Below, in pieces: positions 60,693-64,000 of a stretch of 64,000 nt of DNA. The notes under the pieces are model-generated. The model did no database searches and was not told where the DNA came from. It worked only from the letters and a program-made list of their open reading frames with translations. Origin of the DNA: Butyrivibrio sp. NC2007 (lineage in GTDB: Bacteria > Bacillota > Clostridia > Lachnospirales > Lachnospiraceae); the NCBI RefSeq assembly GCF_000421405.1, contig NZ_ATWY01000004.1:186001-250000 (forward strand), read 5' to 3'. Every line of letters starts with the position of its first letter. The stretch's first letter is position 1. Position numbers and translations under genes: made by a program.

Positions 60693-62339
60693 TTACAGTT
60701 CAATACTTCCTGCGCAGATGAGCTTACCTGATCTTCTATCGAAAAGAAGGATGTCTTTTCCATTGATATTGATCTTCTCTTCCTGGCCGATCTGATAAAT
60801 CACGCCACCGAAGATAACGCTGGTAAGAAGGAACTCACCTACTTTAAGCTTAAGAGTTGACTCCATACCTGTAGGCATCGCACCGTAGATGGTTGTGTCG
60901 ATCTTTCCGTTGGGATCGATGTCTATTGCCTCAGGGCGGATACCGATAACGAAGTCCTCATCGGTGATCACAGGCTCATCAACGATTGAATCATCCTGCT
61001 CTTCCACCTTCTGAATATGGTACTTGAATACCTCGTCCTTGTTGCTCTTCTCAACAGCACCCTTCTGAAGGAGTCTCTGTCTCTCGAACTCAGCCTTATC
61101 CGCAGCCTCTTTATCCCTTGCTGCTCTCCACTCTGTAAGGTCCATCTTCTCTGTGGGAACAAATCTTGCCTTGATTCCACCGAGGATATCAAGAGAAAGA
61201 CTACCGTCACTTCCCTGAGTTCCCTTTGCATCAACAAAGTTCATGGAAGGATTTCCTACGAAGTCGGCAACAAAGAGGTTTGCAGGTCTGTTGTAAACTT
61301 CAAGAGGAGCAGCGTACTGCTGAAGCACACCGTTGCTTACAAGACAGATCCTGGTTGCAAGTGTCATAGCTTCCATCTGATCATGTGTTACATAAACGAA
61401 GGTTGATCCTGTCTCAACATGGAGTCTCTGGAGCTCATATCTCATCTCGAGACGAAGCTTGGCATCAAGGTTTGACAGAGGCTCATCCATGAAAAGAACC
61501 TGTGGCTCCGGAGCCAGGGTACGGGCAATAGCAACTCTCTGCTGCTGTCCACCTGATAACTCTGCAGGATATCTGTCCATGAACATACCGATCTTAACGA
61601 TTCTTGAACATGCTCTTACCCTTGAATCTATCTCTTCCTTGGAGAGCTTTCTGTTCTCAATCACAGGCTCTCCGTTCTTTGTTACTTCGTACTTGTCATT
61701 GAGGCTCTTGCCTTCTTTTTCATATCTGCTCTTAATGCCTGAGAGCTTGCTCTCATACTCTGAAAGCTTGGTCTTTGCAACAGCTGATGCATCGGAAGCT
61801 GTATGAATTCCCATAGCATAGAGCTCTTTTGCTGTATAGATAGAGAGGTTGTAGTTGTCGATGAGCTTAACGTAAGCCTTGTTCTCATCGAGCTTGCCAT
61901 TCTTATCACGGCACTCCTCAACAATCTCTTTTACCTTATTGCCGTTCTGAAGGGCTCTTATAAGGTCTCCTGCCTGCTTGGCTTCAACGTCAAGTACTGG
62001 CATCTCCTCGTGGATGTTCTTAAGACCAAAAGAGATGTTCTCATAAACTGTCATGTTTGGCCAAAGGGCGTAGTTCTGGAAAAGGAATCCAACCTTACGC
62101 TTGTTGGCAGGAACGTTGATACCTGCGTTTGAATCAAAGACAACCTTATCTCCGATGGTGATCCTTCCCTCTGTTGGTGTCTCAAGACCTGCGATCATAC
62201 GAAGGATTGTAGTCTTACCACAGCCTGAAGGTCCGAGAAGTGTAATAAAGGAATTGTCCGGGATATTAAGGCTTACATTATCTACGCCGAAGAACTTTCC
62301 CCAACGCTTTGTTATATTTTCTAAAATGATTTCCGGCAT
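60693..62339 (-). CDS. ABC transporter ATP-binding protein with a ~125-residue internal insertion
   Basis: A 548-residue ATPase. Walker A GPSGCGKT (36-43), Q-loop Q88, signature LSGGQ (261-265), Walker B VLFMDE (281-286) and THDQ with the switch His (~315) are all intact. In MalK-type ATPases Walker A and the signature are about 98 residues apart; here the gap is 225, because residues ~111-235 form an extra, mostly helical, charged segment that starts right after the Q-loop helix. A MalK-like C-terminal TOBE/OB region follows and also contains an unusual charged insertion (~385-440). It starts 2 bp after the permease stop. The insert lies where the ATPase meets the permease or a regulator. 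Confidence 0.9.
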   Translation of the reverse strand: MPEIILENITKRWGKFFGVDNVSLNIPDNSFITLLGPSGCGKTTILRMIAGLETPTEGRITIGDKVVFDSNAGINVPANKRKVGFLFQNYALWPNMTVYENISFGLKNIHEEMPVLDVEAKQAGDLIRALQNGNKVKEIVEECRDKNGKLDENKAYVKLIDNYNLSIYTAKELYAMGIHTASDASAVAKTKLSEYESKLSGIKSRYEKEGKSLNDKYEVTKNGEPVIENRKLSKEEIDSRVRACSRIVKIGMFMDRYPAELSGGQQQRVAIARTLAPEPQVLFMDEPLSNLDAKLRLEMRYELQRLHVETGSTFVYVTHDQMEAMTLATRICLVSNGVLQQYAAPLEVYNRPANLFVADFVGNPSMNFVDAKGTQGSDGSLSLDILGGIKARFVPTEKMDLTEWRAARDKEAADKAEFERQRLLQKGAVEKSNKDEVFKYHIQKVEEQDDSIVDEPVITDEDFVIGIRPEAIDIDPNGKIDTTIYGAMPTGMESTLKLKVGEFLLTSVIFGGVIYQIGQEEKININGKDILLFDRRSGKLICAGSIEL

Positions 62340-62341
62340 GA

Positions 62342-64000
62342 TTACTTTCCTCCTATGCCGCTGTCAAGGCTGGCGCCTGTCAGCTTGTTTACTAATGTGT
62401 TAAATACAAGAATTGTTACGATGAGAATCAGGTTGATGGCACTTGAGAATGCGTAAAGACCCATCTCATCGAAGTAGTCAAGTGTAGTTGAAAGGATAAA
62501 GCCCTGTGTGCAGAGAAGAAGGAACAGGGACAACTCACGAAGACATGTCATGAAGGGAAGAAGATATCCGCTTATGATAGAGGACTTCTGGATCGGAATG
62601 ATGATCCTGGTCATTCTCTTTATCCATGAGGTGTTCATGATTATCGCTGCTTCCTCGAGCTCGTTGGAGATCTGGAGCATTGAGTTCAGTGAGCTTCTCG
62701 AAGCAAATGGTATGTATTTTACAACACCTGCGATAATCAGAAGTGTGTATGTGTTAAACAGATTGATGTGCTCGTTGGAGAAGAGGATGAAGAACGCTGC
62801 TCCAACTGCGATTGAAGGCATAAGGTAAGGCAGGAATGCTACGTTGTTTACGTAGTTGGCCCACTTATTTCTTCTCTTCTTTGCTACGGCGTATCCGATC
62901 AGGGTTCCGATGGTTCCTGCAATAAGTGCACAGACAACTGCCAGGAACAAGGTTCCGAAGAATGCGTGCCAGATTGTCTTGTTATAGAGGATACCCGGCT
63001 GACCGTACATACCGTTCTCTGTAATGTTCTCGTTTGTTACCCACCACTTGTTGGTCAGGTGTGCAAGGTTTCCTGTGTAAAGGAAGCTGTAATCACCAGG
63101 GTTTGGAAGGAAGGTCTCAAGAGCGAACAGAACGATGGGCCAGATACTTGTGAAGAATGTGATGATGATGAAAATGATTCCCACAAGGTATTTTCCGACT
63201 TTGCCGATCGTAAGCTTTGTGAGCTGACCTGACTTACCGGTTACAGTGGTGTAGTTTTTACGGCTCTTAAGTGAGAGCTGGTTCATTCCAAGGATCAGTA
63301 CTCCGAAGATCATCATGATGATTGCCAGGATTGAAGCTTCTCCGGTGTATTTACTGTTCATGGAGATGTACTTGGTTGAAAGTGTTGTAAGGCTCAAATA
63401 ATGTGGTACCGGGTAACTTCCCATTGCACTTCCGAATACCAGAAGGATTGTTGAAAGAATAGCCGGCTTGATCATTGGAAGCGTTACCTTGAACATGATC
63501 TTCCACTTCGGTGTATCAAGGATGGTTGCTGCCTCCTCGAGGTTGGCATCCATGTTCTTGAAGATACCGCCTATAAGGATATAGGCAAAGGGTGCGTAGT
63601 GAAGTCCAAGTACCATGGCACTTGGGAATACTCCCTGGCACCACCAGTGTGGGAAGTACACATTAAAGATCGCTGCCAGAAGTCCATCAGATGTTCCCGT
63701 AACCTTGTTTGAGTAGAACATGTGCTGCCATACAACAGCCAGTGTCCACTGAGGCATGATGTAAGGGAAGATGAAGATGGAGCTTAAGTACTTTTTAAAC
63801 TTCATATCTGTTCTTGTTACAAGGAAAGCGAAAAGTCCGCCGAACAGAATCGATATAAAGCAGGTAAGTACTGAGAGGATGACCGTGTTAAGAAGCGGTA
63901 TCCAGAGGTTTGTCTTTGCAAGTTTACTTGTGAAAAGATCTGTGTAGTTAACTATTGTGTATCCGGATACTCTCTTGGTCAGATGCTGATCAATGGTTCC
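62342..64000 (-). CDS. Two-domain ABC transporter permease, partial (N-terminus beyond the right edge)
   Basis: The reading frame stays open from 62342 to the window edge at 64000, so the start lies outside; the ATG at 63805 is internal. At least ~552 residues, with two repeats of the binding-protein-dependent permease domain: EAATILDTPKWKIMFKVTLP near 63540 and EEAAIIMNTSWIKRMTRIII near 62640 are the two EAA loops that contact the ATPase. Fused double permeases are typical of FbpB/ThiP/PhnV-like importers for iron, thiamine or phosphonates, or of polyamine systems. The ATPase gene follows 2 bp downstream. No binding protein is in the window, so the substrate is unknown. Confidence 0.92.
   Translation of the reverse strand, partial: GTIDQHLTKRVSGYTIVNYTDLFTSKLAKTNLWIPLLNTVILSVLTCFISILFGGLFAFLVTRTDMKFKKYLSSIFIFPYIMPQWTLAVVWQHMFYSNKVTGTSDGLLAAIFNVYFPHWWCQGVFPSAMVLGLHYAPFAYILIGGIFKNMDANLEEAATILDTPKWKIMFKVTLPMIKPAILSTILLVFGSAMGSYPVPHYLSLTTLSTKYISMNSKYTGEASILAIIMMIFGVLILGMNQLSLKSRKNYTTVTGKSGQLTKLTIGKVGKYLVGIIFIIITFFTSIWPIVLFALETFLPNPGDYSFLYTGNLAHLTNKWWVTNENITENGMYGQPGILYNKTIWHAFFGTLFLAVVCALIAGTIGTLIGYAVAKKRRNKWANYVNNVAFLPYLMPSIAVGAAFFILFSNEHINLFNTYTLLIIAGVVKYIPFASRSSLNSMLQISNELEEAAIIMNTSWIKRMTRIIIPIQKSSIISGYLLPFMTCLRELSLFLLLCTQGFILSTTLDYFDEMGLYAFSSAINLILIVTILVFNTLVNKLTGASLDSGIGGK

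Noticed and set aside
62342..63805. Permease beginning at the ATG at 63805
   Set aside because: The frame stays open upstream to the window edge and encodes further membrane helix, so that ATG is internal.
1..64000. CRISPR array, prophage, transposase or rRNA operon
   Set aside because: No regularly spaced repeats, phage or integrase genes, transposase motifs or rRNA-like stretches were found.

Overview
The window looks like a chromosomal segment of an anaerobic, Gram-positive Clostridia species, most likely a Lachnospiraceae of the Butyrivibrio/Pseudobutyrivibrio type (inference). Supporting signs are class III ribonucleotide reductase, a flavodiiron protein, a short ProRS controlled by a T-box, the rqcP-divIC-tilS-hpt-ftsH block, sigma-A promoters, and no outer-membrane genes. 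The sporulation genes that sit in that block in Bacillus are absent. I see no rRNA, CRISPR array, prophage or insertion sequence. There is one tRNA.

Layout. 1-9900 (all minus) is a low-GC surface-polysaccharide locus: glycosyltransferases, two Wzy/ligase-like membrane proteins, a LicD protein beside a TagD-like cytidylyltransferase, an F420-hydrogenase-beta-like iron-sulfur protein, a frameshifted O-acetyltransferase, an OafA-like acyltransferase and a radical SAM protein. 10042-12129 is a secreted acidic protein. 12325-16713 is a second, compact exopolysaccharide operon (priming glycosylphosphotransferase, DUF1972 glycosyltransferase, VanZ, glycosyltransferase). An orphan radical SAM gene (17091-18020), a GGDEF protein and tRNA-Pro(CGG) follow.

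19397-29069 (minus) is a closely spaced run: greA, flavin reductase, solute-binding protein, Cache/HAMP hybrid histidine kinase, flavodiiron protein, DUF5722 glycosidase-like protein and a CbbX-like AAA ATPase. It could be one transcription unit, and it is the best candidate here for an undescribed functional system. fba and a GH13 amylase come next. 32402-40044 is housekeeping (ftsH, hpt, tilS, divIC, rqcP, a PEGA protein, cca). Two tandem membrane GGDEF proteins (40144-43540) face away from cca.

43555-55568 holds proS with a full T-box leader, a 40-bp perfect inverted repeat, a KdgK-like kinase, nrdG/nrdD with an NrdR-box-like site, murI, a small unknown gene, an SH3 membrane protein, trxA, trmB, a D,D-carboxypeptidase, an alpha/beta hydrolase and glutathione peroxidase. 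55735-57977 is an exonuclease-NUDIX-YlmH operon. 58042 to the right edge carries a membrane-anchored clostripain-family protein and an ABC importer whose ATPase has a large internal insertion and whose permease is a two-domain fusion running off the window.

Features cutting across genes: three plus-strand genes have a -10 element placed so that the predicted transcript starts at or within about 3 nt of the ATG, with no Shine-Dalgarno (probable leaderless mRNAs). Several intrinsic terminators overlap the last codons of the gene they end.
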